A stretch of 64,000 nt of DNA from Micavibrio aeruginosavorus_D (GCF_051245535.1 NZ_CP195303.1:1922001-1986000); one strand, 5' to 3'; shown: positions 1 through 8,700, counted from the stretch's first letter. The notes: generated from the sequence alone by a model not told the origin. Made by a program: numbers and translations.

Positions 1-1968
1 CGGCACGATGGCATCCAGACGATTGCGGAATTCCGGCGTGAACAGGCGGCGGATTTCATCATTGTCGGAATCCACCTCCATCCCGCGTTCAAACCCCATG
101 GGCGATTTCGCCATCTGGGCCGCGCCCGCGTTGGTCGTCATAATCAAAATGACGTTGCGGAAATCGACCGTTTTACCGTTGTTGTCGGTCAGTTTGCCGT
201 AGTCCATCACCTGCAGCAAAATATTGTACAGATCCGGGTGGGCCTTTTCGATTTCATCGAGCAGCAACACGCAATGCGGATGCTGGTCAATCGCGTCGGT
301 CAGCAACCCGCCCTGTTCAAACCCGACATAGCCGGGCGGCGTACCGATCAGGCGGGACACCGAATGCTTCTCCATATATTCCGACATGTCGAAGCGTTTC
401 AGTTCAACGCCCAGCGATTTAGCCAATTGCCGCGCCACTTCGGTTTTACCAACCCCGGTGGGGCCGCTGAACAAATACGACCCAATCGGCTTTTCCGCAT
501 CGCGCAGACCCGCGCGCGCCATTTTGATGGAATCCGACAGCACCGCAATCGCCTGATCCTGGTCGTACACCATGGTTTTCAGGTCACGATCGAGGTTTTT
601 CAACACCGTGCGGTCATCCTTGTTCACCGCCTTGGACGGAATGCGCGCGATCACCGCGATCACATCCTCAATATCCTTCACATTGATGGTTTTTTTGCGT
701 TTCGATGCCGGCACCAGCATCTGGGCCGCGCCAACCTCGTCGATAATATCAATCGCCTTGTCCGGCAATTTGCGGTCGCCGATATAGCGGGCGGAGAGTT
801 CCACCGCCGCCTTGATCGCGTCGTTGGTGTATTTCACATTGTGGTGTTCTTCGTAATACGGCTTCAACCCTTTGAGGATTTTGATCGCATCCTCGATGCT
901 TGGTTCCTTCACATCGATTTTCTGGAACCGACGGACCAAGGCACGGTCCTTTTCAAAATGATTGCGGTATTCCTTGTACGTCGTGGACCCGATGCAGCGC
1001 AAAGACCCGTTCGACAAGGCCGGTTTCAACAGGTTCGACGCATCCATCGCCCCGCCCGATGTTGCCCCAGCGCCAATCACGGTATGGATTTCATCGATAA
1101 ACAGTACGGCATTATCAACCTTTTCAATTTCGCCCAGAACGGCCTTTAACCGCTCCTCGAAATCACCGCGATAGCGTGTGCCCGCCAGCAACGCGCCCAT
1201 ATCCAGCGCGTAAATCACGGCGGTTTTCAAAACGTCCGGCACTTCGCCATCGACGATGCGTTTGGCCAGCCCTTCGGCAATCGCCGTTTTACCAACGCCC
1301 GGATCACCGACATAAAGCGGGTTGTTTTTGGAGCGGCGGCAGAGGATTTGCACCGTGCGGTCCACTTCCTCGTGACGGCCAATCAGCGGGTCGATTTTGC
1401 CGCGCCGGGCCTTGTTGTTCAAATTGGTGCAATAGGTTTCCAGCGCATCGCGCCCCGGCTTGGCCGCCTTGTCTTCACCCGCACCGGATTCGCCCGGTTC
1501 GGTGCCCTCGGGCGGGCGGATTTCGCTCTGCCCCGGCACCTTGGCGATGCCGTGGGAAATGTAATTCACCGCATCAAAGCGGGTCATGTCCATTTCCTGC
1601 AGGAAATGGACCGCGTTGGATTCGCGTTCCGAGAACATGGCGACCAGAACATTGGCGCCGGTCACTTCCTCGCGTCCCGATGATTGCACATGGATCGCCG
1701 CGCGTTGCAAAACACGCTGGAACGCCGTGGTCGGTTTGGATTCTTCGCCGTTCCGGTTGACCAGATAGGTCAGTTCGTTGTCCAGATAATGCGCCAATTG
1801 ATCCTTCAGATCGGGGAGCGAAATACCGCAGGACCGCAACACCGCCATGGCATCCTGATCATCGGTCAGGGCCAGCAGCAAATGCTCCAACGTCGCATAT
1901 TCATGGCCGTGATCATTGGCCAGAGCCAGAGCGCGGTGGAGCGTTTTTTCAAGATTGCGTGAAAGCAT
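1..1968 (-). CDS. clpA: ATP-dependent Clp protease ATP-binding subunit ClpA (C-terminus off the window)
   Basis: AAA+ unfoldase that feeds substrates to the ClpP peptidase in the cytoplasm. The start ATG is at 1968 on the minus strand and the frame runs open to base 1, giving about 656 residues; roughly the last 100 are outside the window. The N-domain begins MLSRNLEKTLHRAL and is followed by the first AAA+ module (Walker A GDPGVGKT, Walker B-type LFIDEIH) and the second (GPTGVGKT, then LLLDEIEKAHPD). The double-Clp_N layout with a short linker, and clpS directly upstream on the same strand, identify ClpA rather than ClpB. The 253-bp gap to clpS carries a palindromic repeat, so the two may be transcribed together or separately. 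Confidence 0.96.
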   Translation of the reverse strand, partial: MLSRNLEKTLHRALALANDHGHEYATLEHLLLALTDDQDAMAVLRSCGISLPDLKDQLAHYLDNELTYLVNRNGEESKPTTAFQRVLQRAAIHVQSSGREEVTGANVLVAMFSERESNAVHFLQEMDMTRFDAVNYISHGIAKVPGQSEIRPPEGTEPGESGAGEDKAAKPGRDALETYCTNLNNKARRGKIDPLIGRHEEVDRTVQILCRRSKNNPLYVGDPGVGKTAIAEGLAKRIVDGEVPDVLKTAVIYALDMGALLAGTRYRGDFEERLKAVLGEIEKVDNAVLFIDEIHTVIGAGATSGGAMDASNLLKPALSNGSLRCIGSTTYKEYRNHFEKDRALVRRFQKIDVKEPSIEDAIKILKGLKPYYEEHHNVKYTNDAIKAAVELSARYIGDRKLPDKAIDIIDEVGAAQMLVPASKRKKTINVKDIEDVIAVIARIPSKAVNKDDRTVLKNLDRDLKTMVYDQDQAIAVLSDSIKMARAGLRDAEKPIGSYLFSGPTGVGKTEVARQLAKSLGVELKRFDMSEYMEKHSVSRLIGTPPGYVGFEQGGLLTDAIDQHPHCVLLLDEIEKAHPDLYNILLQVMDYGKLTDNNGKTVDFRNVILIMTTNAGAAQMAKSPMGFERGMEVDSDNDEIRRLFTPEFRNRLDAIVP

Positions 1969-2120
1969 GGCAGGACATCCGGACGCGGAAAAGGTTGGAC
2001 ACTGTATTGATATAGTATTTTGGGGCCAAAGTTAACGGCCCGAGGTCATTTTAAAGGCTGATTCGAGTATGAAGGGATTCGGATTGATAAAAAGTGAAGA
2101 TGGAAGCGCTTGTTTTCATA

Positions 2121-2191
2121 TTTAGAAAGGCCCTCTCACTTTTAGAAAGGCCCTCTCCCTAACCCTCTCCCAGAGGGGTTGGGGGAGAGGG
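2121..2191. repeat. 20-bp tandem repeat running into a GA-rich palindrome
   Basis: Positions 2121-2140 and 2141-2160 are a 20-bp tandem repeat differing at one base (TTTAGAAAGGCCCTCTC core). The second copy runs into an inverted repeat with arms CCCTCTCCCTAACCC (2151-2165) and GGGTTGGGGGAGAGGG-like sequence up to 2191. It lies between clpS and clpA. The same CCCTCWCCCTAACCCTCTCC theme recurs near 6.8, 7.0 and 8.6 kb, so this is one member of a dispersed REP-like family. Confidence 0.75.
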
Positions 2192-2221
2192 TCTTAAACT
2201 TGTTGGAGAGGGACACCGTCC

Positions 2222-2686
2222 CTATTCCTTCTCCATCGTGCATTGGAGGGGTTGTTCGCTGGCGCGGGCGAAGTCCATGACCTGCGCCACTTTGGTTTCG
2301 GCGACTTCGTAGGTGAAGATGCCGCAAATGCCCACACCACGGCGGTGGACGTGCAGCATGATGTCGGTGGCTTCCTGACGGTTTTTGCTGAAAAACCGTT
2401 CCAGCACATGGACGACAAATTCCATCGGCGTGTAATCGTCGTTCAGCAGCAAGACCTTGTACATTGACGGTTTTTTGGTTTTGGGCCGGGGTTTGAGCAG
2501 CAGGCCGGGCTGGCGGCGTTCATCGCCCTCGCCGTCCTCATGGTGGTCGCCATGGTCATCACCATCATCAGCCATGCCATGGATGGGCGCATCAAAATGC
2601 GGCCCAAAATACGGGCGCGGATCGTTTGCATCATCGGTGGCCATCAGCCAGACATCCATATCGTCTTCAATCCAAAAACTGGTCAT
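2222..2686 (-). CDS. clpS: ClpS, ATP-dependent Clp protease adaptor
   Basis: N-end rule adaptor that binds the ClpA N-domain and delivers substrates with destabilising N-terminal residues. The C-terminal ~100 residues are a complete ClpS core: YKVLLLNDDYTPMEFVV, then the metal/peptide pocket stretch IMLHVHRRG, then GICGIFTYEVAETK and the final QPLQCTMEKE. The N-terminal ~55 residues are an acidic, His-rich extension (DDGDDHGDHHEDGEGDE) longer than in E. coli ClpS; ClpS N-tails are known to modulate ClpA. The start is uncertain: ATG at 2686 gives 154 residues, an internal ATG at 2641 gives 139, and neither has a strong Shine-Dalgarno. clpA follows downstream. Confidence 0.95.
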   Translation of the reverse strand: MTSFWIEDDMDVWLMATDDANDPRPYFGPHFDAPIHGMADDGDDHGDHHEDGEGDERRQPGLLLKPRPKTKKPSMYKVLLLNDDYTPMEFVVHVLERFFSKNRQEATDIMLHVHRRGVGICGIFTYEVAETKVAQVMDFARASEQPLQCTMEKE

Positions 2687-2879
2687 TGCTCACACGCTCG
2701 CTCAAAAGTCTTTTTCTGTGGGGCGCGGAAACTGCCATCAATATTATAACGAATTATGAACAGAATCGGGAAAAATAAAAAATCACCAAAACAATCCCGA
2801 ATCGTTTTGTTTTGCGCCATTTCGCCCCGGTATTCTGAAAGAAAATTGCGCGGCCCGTACAAAGATCAACGGCCATCAC

Positions 2880-2914
2880 AAAGAAAAATGCTCGTTCCCA
2901 CAAGGGAACGAGCA
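2880..2914 (-). terminator. Rho-independent terminator of the phasin gene
   Basis: An 11-bp perfect stem TGCTCGTTCCC (2889-2899) / GGGAACGAGCA (2904-2914) with a 4-nt loop. Read on the minus strand it is followed by a T-rich run (complement of 2880-2888). It sits about 50 bp after the phasin stop. Confidence 0.88.
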
Positions 2915-2965
2915 GTTGGGAAGGTCACCATTAGAAATGGGACTCAGTCAGGACGTGGCGCAGAC

Positions 2966-3469
2966 TTAGGCAGCCAGAGAGTCCGTAGCTTTTTTAATCG
3001 CCTTGCTGGCCTGCGCGTTCAGCGGCTCCAGTGTTTCGGTCGTGACCTTCAGGCCCAGTTCGGACAATTTGGTCGACGCGGCGACAAAATCTTCGAATTG
3101 CTGCTGCGCCAGTTTGGTCTGGGCGGCAGAGAAATCGTTGATCGTTTTGCAGCCCATCAGGGTTTTCAGGGCAGCCGCATTTTTCTCGGCCGCGTCCTGA
3201 GAGATGGACACGTAGGTTTTCAGGATGTCTTCGAAACCTTTGGCGAACACGGACCCGGCTTGGGTCAGCGCTTCAACCTGTTCCTGACCCAGCGCGGACG
3301 CGTCCTTGGTCAGTTTTTCAAAATTCGCGGTGGTGGCTTTGGTCGTTGTCATGATTTTCTCCGTAATTTCAGTCGATTGCGTTTCAACAGAAGCCTTCAG
3401 GGCGCGCACGTTACTGGTGGCGGCTTTGGTGGCCTTTTTCTGGGGTGCTTTTGCTTTTTTCGCTGTCAT
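2966..3469 (-). CDS. Phasin family protein (polyhydroxyalkanoate granule-associated)
   Basis: 167 residues. Phasins coat PHA storage granules and control their size and number. The N-terminal ~25 residues are Lys/Ala-rich (KKAKAPQKKATKAA), which could bind nucleic acid or the granule surface. The rest is an all-helical, Ala/Thr/Gln-rich amphipathic segment with the family's typical pattern, e.g. QVEALTQAGSVFAKGFEDI and FEDFVAASTKLSELGLKVT. The ATG at 3469 is preceded by GGGAGA. The gene stands alone with its own promoter and terminator. No PHA synthase gene is visible in this window. Confidence 0.88.
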   Translation of the reverse strand: MTAKKAKAPQKKATKAATSNVRALKASVETQSTEITEKIMTTTKATTANFEKLTKDASALGQEQVEALTQAGSVFAKGFEDILKTYVSISQDAAEKNAAALKTLMGCKTINDFSAAQTKLAQQQFEDFVAASTKLSELGLKVTTETLEPLNAQASKAIKKATDSLAA

Positions 3470-3515
3470 GGTGGCTCTCCCTATCCTTTAGTTGTAATTT
3501 TTTCAAAGAATATGA

Positions 3516-3581
3516 TGCATTGCACAATACCAAGGTAACATGCACCCCCAGGGTCGTCAAGGGAAAAAATGGTGCAACGCA
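3516..3581 (-). promoter_or_regulatory. Phasin promoter flanked by two TGCN3GCA sites (PhaR-like operator)
   Basis: On the minus strand a -35 TTGACG (3555-3560) and -10 TACCTT (3532-3537) are separated by exactly 17 bp. TGCATTGCA (3516-3524) lies about at the transcription start, and TGCAACGCA (3573-3581) lies just upstream of the -35. Both fit TGCN3GCA, the core of the site reported for the PHA-responsive repressor PhaR in Rhodobacter (CTGCN3GCAG). Autorepression of phasin synthesis through PhaR is therefore inferred. Confidence 0.65.
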
Positions 3582-3822
3582 CAACGCTTCCCAGAATGAG
3601 AAAACACCCTCGTTTTGAGAAGCGGGATATCCCGGATCTATCCCTGGGGCTGTATGCATTTTTTCAAGCGGATTCATAGACTTTAAGGATCTGCGCGCCT
3701 ATCATGGTTTTATGAGTCGGACCCCTGTGGTTGCGACCCGGTTCCGCCATGGGGCCAGACCTTGTAGACGATCAAACGACAACGCGTACAAAAAACGAAA
3801 AGCATACAGGACCTCTTCCGCA

Positions 3823-5280
3823 ATGGGATACGACGTGGCCAATACCCGTAAGCACGCTCGCGCAATTTTTTCCGCCGCTCTGGGACTCGTTCTGGGGCTG
3901 GGCTTGATGGCCGCAACACCCGCACACGCCGCCAAGAAGAAATCACAAGATAACCCGCGTTATGCCTCGATCGTCATGGATGCCGATACGGGCGCGATTC
4001 TGCATGAGCGTTATGCCGACAAAAGCCTGTACCCCGCATCTTTGGTCAAAATGATGACCCTGCTGATGGTGTTTGAGGCGATGGACCGGGGCGAAATGAA
4101 CCTGAACACCCGCATCCGTATTTCAAAACACGCCGCCAGCATGCAGCCCAGCAAGATCGGGCTGAAAGCCGGATCAACCATCCGGGTTGAAGACGCCATC
4201 CGCGCACTGGTCACCAAATCCGCCAACGACATGGCCGCCGCGTTGGGCGAAGCCGTCGGTGGGAGCGAATCCAATTTCGCCAGCATGATGACACGCCGCG
4301 CCCATGAAATCGGCATGCGCAATACAACCTTCCGCAATGCGTCCGGCTTGCACCATCCGGCACAGACATCCACCGTGCGGGATATGGCCCTTTTGTCGCG
4401 CCATATCATCTACAGCCAGCCGCGGAACTTCCGGTTCTTCAGCACCAAGAATTTCCGTTATAACGGCGTGAATTATCACAACCATAACCGCCTGATGGAA
4501 ACCTATAAGGGTATGGACGGGATGAAGACCGGCTATACCGTTCCGTCCGGGTTCAACCTGGCCGCAACCGCCGTGCGCGGCGACCGCCGCCTGATCGCCG
4601 TCGTCTTTGGCGGCCGCACCACCCAGAGCCGGAACGCCCACGTGGCCGATTTGCTGGACCGCGGGTTCAAACAAATCGGTACGGGTCAGGTCATGATGGC
4701 CAACACCGATACACGCGCCACGGCCCCCGCCCCGGTTCCGAACCGCAAGCCGGGCACCGAAACAACGAACACGGTCGTCGCCGCCACCCATTTTGAAGAA
4801 ATGATGGGCGCGGGCGATTCCGACCCGGGCGCATCCACCCGGATTGAAAGCGGCATGGTCGCCGTCAACGCGCTGCGCAGCGCGGGCGCCGTATCGCGGG
4901 CAGAGCCGCAACAGCCTGTACACCCGCAAGTCATCCGCACCCCGGCCGCACAGGCCAGCCTGCAACCGCAACAACAACCGGTGCAGCAACCGCAAACCGT
5001 GACCACCACCGCGCCGATCGTCGCATCGGGCGCGGAACAAACATGGTCGGTGCAAATCGGTGCGTTTACCAACCGGATGAAAACGGATCAATTGTTGAAC
5101 AATTCCCAAGGCAAATTGCCGCCGCAACTGGCGCAAGTGGCCCAGCCGGTCATCGTCCCTTTAAGCGCCGGGAGCAGCACGGTCTTCCGCGCCCGGATCA
5201 AGGGTTTTTCCCGCAATCAGGCCATCGAAGCCTGTCGCTATTTCACGGATTGCATGACCATCTCCCCCCGCGCCTTCTGA
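3823..5280 (+). CDS. Serine-type D-Ala-D-Ala carboxypeptidase (PBP5/6 family) with C-terminal SPOR domain
   Basis: Periplasmic peptidase S11 that trims the terminal D-Ala of peptidoglycan pentapeptides. The open frame reaches back to 3712, but the ATG at 3823 is the likely start because a signal peptide follows at once (FSAALGLVLGLGLMAATPAHAA) and AGGA lies upstream. In the longer frame's numbering the active-site motifs are SLVK (S110-K113), SAN (170-172) and KTG (272-274), all intact. A Pro/Gln-rich linker leads to a C-terminal SPOR domain (WSVQIGAF...), which binds denuded glycan at the septum; this suggests action at division. It is divergent from the phasin gene and is followed by an SDR gene 16 bp downstream. 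Confidence 0.93.
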   Translation: MGYDVANTRKHARAIFSAALGLVLGLGLMAATPAHAAKKKSQDNPRYASIVMDADTGAILHERYADKSLYPASLVKMMTLLMVFEAMDRGEMNLNTRIRISKHAASMQPSKIGLKAGSTIRVEDAIRALVTKSANDMAAALGEAVGGSESNFASMMTRRAHEIGMRNTTFRNASGLHHPAQTSTVRDMALLSRHIIYSQPRNFRFFSTKNFRYNGVNYHNHNRLMETYKGMDGMKTGYTVPSGFNLAATAVRGDRRLIAVVFGGRTTQSRNAHVADLLDRGFKQIGTGQVMMANTDTRATAPAPVPNRKPGTETTNTVVAATHFEEMMGAGDSDPGASTRIESGMVAVNALRSAGAVSRAEPQQPVHPQVIRTPAAQASLQPQQQPVQQPQTVTTTAPIVASGAEQTWSVQIGAFTNRMKTDQLLNNSQGKLPPQLAQVAQPVIVPLSAGSSTVFRARIKGFSRNQAIEACRYFTDCMTISPRAF

Positions 5281-5296
5281 GTAAGAGGATCCGCCG

Positions 5297-6130
5297 ATGA
5301 CGTCGCTGAAAGATAAAACGATCGTCATCACCGGGGCCAGCCGCGGGATTGGCGCCGCCATTGCCCAACGCGCCGCGCGCGACGGCGCCAACATTGCCAT
5401 TCTGGCCAAATCCGACACCCCTCACGCAACATTGGAAGGCACCATCCACACCACCGCCGATGCCGTGGAAAAAGCGGGCGGGCACGCCTTGCCACTGGCC
5501 GTGGATATTCGGGATGAAAATGCCGTGGCGGGTGCGATCCAGACCATTGCCGCAACATTCGGCCAGATCGACATGGTGGTGAACAATGCCAGCGCCATCC
5601 ACGCCGCCCCCACGCCCAACACGCCGATGAGCAAATACGATTTGATGATGGACGTGAATGCGCGCGGCACATTTGCGGTCGTACAGGCCGCCCTGCCATA
5701 TCTGCAAAAATCCGCAACGGCCGATTCCCCGGCCCAGATTTTAACCCTGTCCCCGCCGCTCAATCTGGGCAGCGCATGGATCGGGCGGTGCCCGGCTTAC
5801 AGCCTGTCCAAATATGGAATGAGCCTGTTGACCATGGGATTTGCCGCGGAATTTAAAGACTGGCACATCCATGCCAACACGCTGTGGCCGCAAACATTGA
5901 TTGCCACCGATGCCGTGCGCGTGTTTTTCGCCGATGCCTATACCGCATCCCGCACGCCCGCCATTGTCGCCGAAGCGGCCTATGCCATCCTGACCGGATG
6001 CAACGGGCGATTTGAAACCGGACAGCATTACACCGATGAAAGCGCCCTGCGCCTGGTCGGCATCAATGATTTTTCAACGTACAACACGACCCCCGGCGTT
6101 GATCCGGTGGATGATATTTTTCTGGATTAA
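5297..6130 (+). CDS. Short-chain dehydrogenase/reductase, HSDL2-like
   Basis: 277 residues, classical SDR fold. It has the NAD(P)-binding motif TGASRGIG at residues 13-20, the NNAS motif, a catalytic Ser in LTLSPP, and the YxxxK pair in AYSLSKYG. The segment AILAKSDTPH with GTIHTTADAVEKAGG is characteristic of the HSDL2-like subgroup, which is linked to fatty-acid metabolism in eukaryotes but lacks a firm bacterial substrate. There is no SCP2 domain at the C-terminus, unlike human HSDL2; a free SCP2 protein is encoded at 38.2 kb. AGAGGA precedes the ATG. It is followed after 3 bp by an unrelated pilin-like gene. Confidence 0.88.
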   Translation: MTSLKDKTIVITGASRGIGAAIAQRAARDGANIAILAKSDTPHATLEGTIHTTADAVEKAGGHALPLAVDIRDENAVAGAIQTIAATFGQIDMVVNNASAIHAAPTPNTPMSKYDLMMDVNARGTFAVVQAALPYLQKSATADSPAQILTLSPPLNLGSAWIGRCPAYSLSKYGMSLLTMGFAAEFKDWHIHANTLWPQTLIATDAVRVFFADAYTASRTPAIVAEAAYAILTGCNGRFETGQHYTDESALRLVGINDFSTYNTTPGVDPVDDIFLD

Positions 6131-6133
6131 AGC

Positions 6134-6823
6134 ATGCAGCAAAAACGCAAACCTTCACCGGAATTCGGGCCAGAATCCGGTAACGTCATTTTCTTCATCC
6201 TGCTCGGGATCGCGCTGGTGGGTCTGGTGACCGCCGCCTTGCGATCCGGCGGATCGGAAAGTGCGAATATCGACGCCGAACAAATGGTCATCAAAGTGTC
6301 CCAAGTGCAGCAATATGCCAGCGCGCTGGCCCGCGCCACCGAGGTCGCATACCAGAATGTGCGCGAAGAATCCGCGATCAGCTTCGCCCACCCGGATTCG
6401 CACAGCGATTACGGCACATACGGCACAACCCCATCGGCCGAAATCTTTCACGTTCAAGGTGGCGGTGCGGACTATCTGGAGCCCCCCGCCGGAGTCAATG
6501 ATACGTCCGCATGGGAATTTTACGGCACAACCGCCGCGCCGGATGTTGGCACGGATGCCGCAGACCTGATCGCGGTGCTGCCCAACGTCACACCGGAATT
6601 TTGCACGGCTATGAATACATCGCTGGGCCAGCTGGGCGATACCGATGATACGGGCACGTGTGTTTATGATTCATCGGGCGTACGCTTTAGCGGCATTTTC
6701 TCGAGCGCGCCCAATACGATGGACGGGTCCAGCTTCACCTTCACCCCCGCACCGCAAGGGTGCGTCACCTGCACCGGGGCCGGCAATACGCAGCATTTTT
6801 ACAAGGTTATTCTGGCGCGCTAA
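6134..6823 (+). CDS. Pilin-like secreted or membrane-anchored protein of unknown function
   Basis: 229 residues. A short polar N-terminus (EFGPESGN) precedes a single hydrophobic helix VIFFILLGIALVGLVTAAL and then a Ser/Gly/Thr-rich exported domain with four cysteines (FCTAM, GTCVYD, GCVTC). This layout resembles type IV pilins and pseudopilins, with a possible Glu before the helix, but no clear prepilin peptidase site is visible, so the label is tentative. The start lies 3 bp after the SDR stop, so the two are probably cotranscribed. No pilus assembly genes are nearby. Confidence 0.55.
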   Translation: MQQKRKPSPEFGPESGNVIFFILLGIALVGLVTAALRSGGSESANIDAEQMVIKVSQVQQYASALARATEVAYQNVREESAISFAHPDSHSDYGTYGTTPSAEIFHVQGGGADYLEPPAGVNDTSAWEFYGTTAAPDVGTDAADLIAVLPNVTPEFCTAMNTSLGQLGDTDDTGTCVYDSSGVRFSGIFSSAPNTMDGSSFTFTPAPQGCVTCTGAGNTQHFYKVILAR

Positions 6824-6831
6824 AAAACCAC

Positions 6832-6866
6832 TCCCTCTCCCTCCGGGAGAGGGTTGGGGTGAGGGA
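6832..6866 (+). repeat. GA-rich palindromic repeat, forward copy
   Basis: Stem CCCTCTCCC / GGGAGAGGG with loop TCC, followed by the tail TTGGGGTGAGGG. It begins just after the pilin-like gene and pairs with the inverted copy about 100 bp away, an arrangement like a bacterial interspersed mosaic element. Confidence 0.75.
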
Positions 6867-6959
6867 ACCCCTTCACAAATATAAAAAAAACATCCCCGCA
6901 GAGGCGCGATATCCGCTGCGAGCCATCTCTATTAACGCTTGCTTGAAAACAGTCATAGC

Positions 6960-7003
6960 ACCCTCACCCTAGCCCTCTCCCGGGGGGAGAGGGGATAAGG
7001 GGG
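6960..7003 (-). repeat. GA-rich palindromic repeat, inverted copy
   Basis: The head CCCTCACCCTAGCCC precedes a palindrome CCCTCTCCC / GGGGAGAGGGG. It is the reverse orientation of the copy at 6832 and ends immediately before the stop of the FlgO-like lipoprotein, so it may also act as that transcript's 3' hairpin. Confidence 0.75.
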
Positions 7004-7005
7004 CG

Positions 7006-7755
7006 TTACTTCACCAGCGGCATGGGCTGTGACGTGGTCACGGGCGCGGGTGGGGCATAAGGCGGCGTGACCGCCTGATGCGCGGGCTGGGCCACGGGGG
7101 CCGTATTCGGCGGTGTCACCGTGCTGTAGGCCATGCCTGTGGCGGCTTGATCCCGTTCGGCTTTGGTCATGCTCATTTCACGCAACTGGCGCGTGGCCGG
7201 AAGCGTGTAGTCATAGGCCGAAAGAACCCGACCCGTTTCCGCCTGAATCATCTGCAGCGAAATCATCAAATGGTCTTTGCCACGGGCATAAGATCCGTAC
7301 ATTTGCACCAGACCCGGTTTCTTCATGCCGCTGGCGGATGATGGGGTGACACCCTTCATCACCGGCTGCGGCGCGCCGACGCCCACTTGCGGGGCCATAA
7401 CCGTGGACGGCACGCTGTCCGGCGGCAGGCCGCCCGTATAGACGTTATACCCCAACTGCACAAAGCGCGCGCCCAACTGGCTGGAGACGGTTTGACCGAA
7501 CGGGGTCAGTTCACCGGGGATCGCCACATCATACAGCGGGAAAATTTGCACCGGCGTCGCCGCATTGACATGGGCACGGGATTGTTGCGCCAGCATATCC
7601 GCCGCCGCATAAGACGAATCCGTCAGGTTGATTTTTGAGGTGTCGAACAATTCATCCTGAATGGCCTGCGTCACCGCACAGGCACCCAGCACGCCGCCCA
7701 GCCCCAGCAGGGCACACGCCCCCAGCACCAGCGATGTTGATCGAAAAGCCATCAT
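7006..7755 (-). CDS. FlgO-like outer-membrane lipoprotein
   Basis: About 249 residues. A signal sequence ends in lipobox VLGAC (Cys about residue 26), so this is a lipoprotein. The middle matches the FlgO-type pattern: SYAAADMLAQQSRAHV near the start, then VAIPGELTPFGQTVSSQLGARFVQLGYNVY, then YARGKDHLMISLQMIQAETGRVLSAYDYTLP. FlgO and relatives are envelope lipoproteins linked to flagellar outer structures, but no flagellar genes lie here. The C-terminus is a Pro/Ala/Gln tail. Either the ATG at 7755 or a GTG at 7764 could start it (GGA-rich sequence precedes both). It is the second gene of a two-gene unit with the lipoprotein at 7774. Confidence 0.7.
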   Translation of the reverse strand: MMAFRSTSLVLGACALLGLGGVLGACAVTQAIQDELFDTSKINLTDSSYAAADMLAQQSRAHVNAATPVQIFPLYDVAIPGELTPFGQTVSSQLGARFVQLGYNVYTGGLPPDSVPSTVMAPQVGVGAPQPVMKGVTPSSASGMKKPGLVQMYGSYARGKDHLMISLQMIQAETGRVLSAYDYTLPATRQLREMSMTKAERDQAATGMAYSTVTPPNTAPVAQPAHQAVTPPYAPPAPVTTSQPMPLVK

Positions 7756-7773
7756 CGCCCGCACTCCGTTCCT

Positions 7774-8436
7774 TTAGAATCCGCCGTCAACAACAACCGG
7801 TTCGCTGGACACATCCGCCACCGGAACCGGGGGGTTGTTCATGTAAACCGGGGCCGCAGACACATCGACAGAGCCATGTTGGCGGGTGATTTCGTTGCCC
7901 TGAACGATCAGGAAAATTTCCGCATCCAGCGTATAGGCACCAGCCCCGTTCTGGGCGCGGTCAGCAATGCTGTAGCCCAGAGAGAACGGACCTTCGCCAG
8001 CAGAAGTCGACACCGGAATGCCCTGATTCTGCATCGCGCGGCGCAGGGCCATTTCCATCGCGGCATCGCGGTTGGTGTTGGCCGGGTTTGTAATCACGAT
8101 GGTCGGTTCCATCGGGCGACCAAAATTGCGCACCAGTTTGGTCAGCAAATCTTCGGCCACAACGGTCAGGGAATCGATATCAGCATTGGTAAAGCCCGGC
8201 GGCAGACCTTCGGTTTGTTGCACCGGAGCCTGATCCACAACCATGGCGGGGGCCGTGCCCTGACCAACGACATGCGCGGGTTTGGACGCTTCCTTGCCCG
8301 GAGGTGCCTTGTACACTTCGTTATGATAGGTGTAGCCGGTTGGCATCGTTGTATCGGCGCAAGCCGCAAGCCCGCCCGCCAGAACAACGGCAGAAGCCAA
8401 TGTGAAAACACGCACCAGACGGGACAAAGCAGGCAT
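7774..8436 (-). CDS. Lipoprotein of unknown function, cotranscribed with the FlgO-like lipoprotein
   Basis: 220 residues from the ATG at 8436, which has AGGAA about 10 bases upstream. The signal peptide ends in lipobox LAAC, placing it in an envelope membrane. A middle segment (LTVVAEDLLTKLVRNFGRPMEPTIVITNPA, then AMEMALRRAMQNQGIPV) resembles the way FlgO- and LpoB-like proteins assemble a small alpha/beta domain, and the C-terminal half contains a further beta-rich stretch (YTLDAEIFLIVQGNEI). The gap to the next lipoprotein gene is about 18 bp, and the two may form a complex. I do not recognise a specific family. Confidence 0.65.
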   Translation of the reverse strand: MPALSRLVRVFTLASAVVLAGGLAACADTTMPTGYTYHNEVYKAPPGKEASKPAHVVGQGTAPAMVVDQAPVQQTEGLPPGFTNADIDSLTVVAEDLLTKLVRNFGRPMEPTIVITNPANTNRDAAMEMALRRAMQNQGIPVSTSAGEGPFSLGYSIADRAQNGAGAYTLDAEIFLIVQGNEITRQHGSVDVSAAPVYMNNPPVPVADVSSEPVVVDGGF

Positions 8437-8605
8437 GGTCAAATTCCTATAAAGACAAGTGGATAGCCGCGAAAAGAATCAAGAAAGGCGGCATGGCAGA
8501 ACGCCAGACCGATTCATGCTATCAGGGATTGCCGGGGAAATACAGTCCCAAGGAAATACGGATTGCGCAGAGCATCACGATGGAATGTACCGCGCGCGGC
8601 TTTCA

Positions 8606-8644
8606 TCCCCCCACCCTGACCCTCCCCCCTTCAAAGGGGGGAGG
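8606..8644. repeat. Palindromic repeat with an 11-bp perfect stem
   Basis: CCTCCCCCCTT (8621-8631) and AAGGGGGGAGG (8634-8644) form a perfect stem with a 2-nt loop. A CCACCCTGA head precedes it, in the same family as the repeats at 6.8-7.0 kb. Confidence 0.75.
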
Positions 8645-8658
8645 AGATAAAATGTAAG

Positions 8659-8700
8659 CCCTCCCCACGCCCCGAGGGGGGAGGGTTGGGTAGGGGGTGA
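8659..8700. repeat. Palindromic repeat, opposite orientation to the 8606 copy
   Basis: CCCTCCCC ... GGGGGGAGGG followed by the tail TTGGGTAGGGGGTGAG. Together with the copy at 8606 it makes a second inverted pair, so the lipoprotein operon is bracketed by two such pairs. It lies downstream of hldE on the minus strand and may terminate it. Confidence 0.72.
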
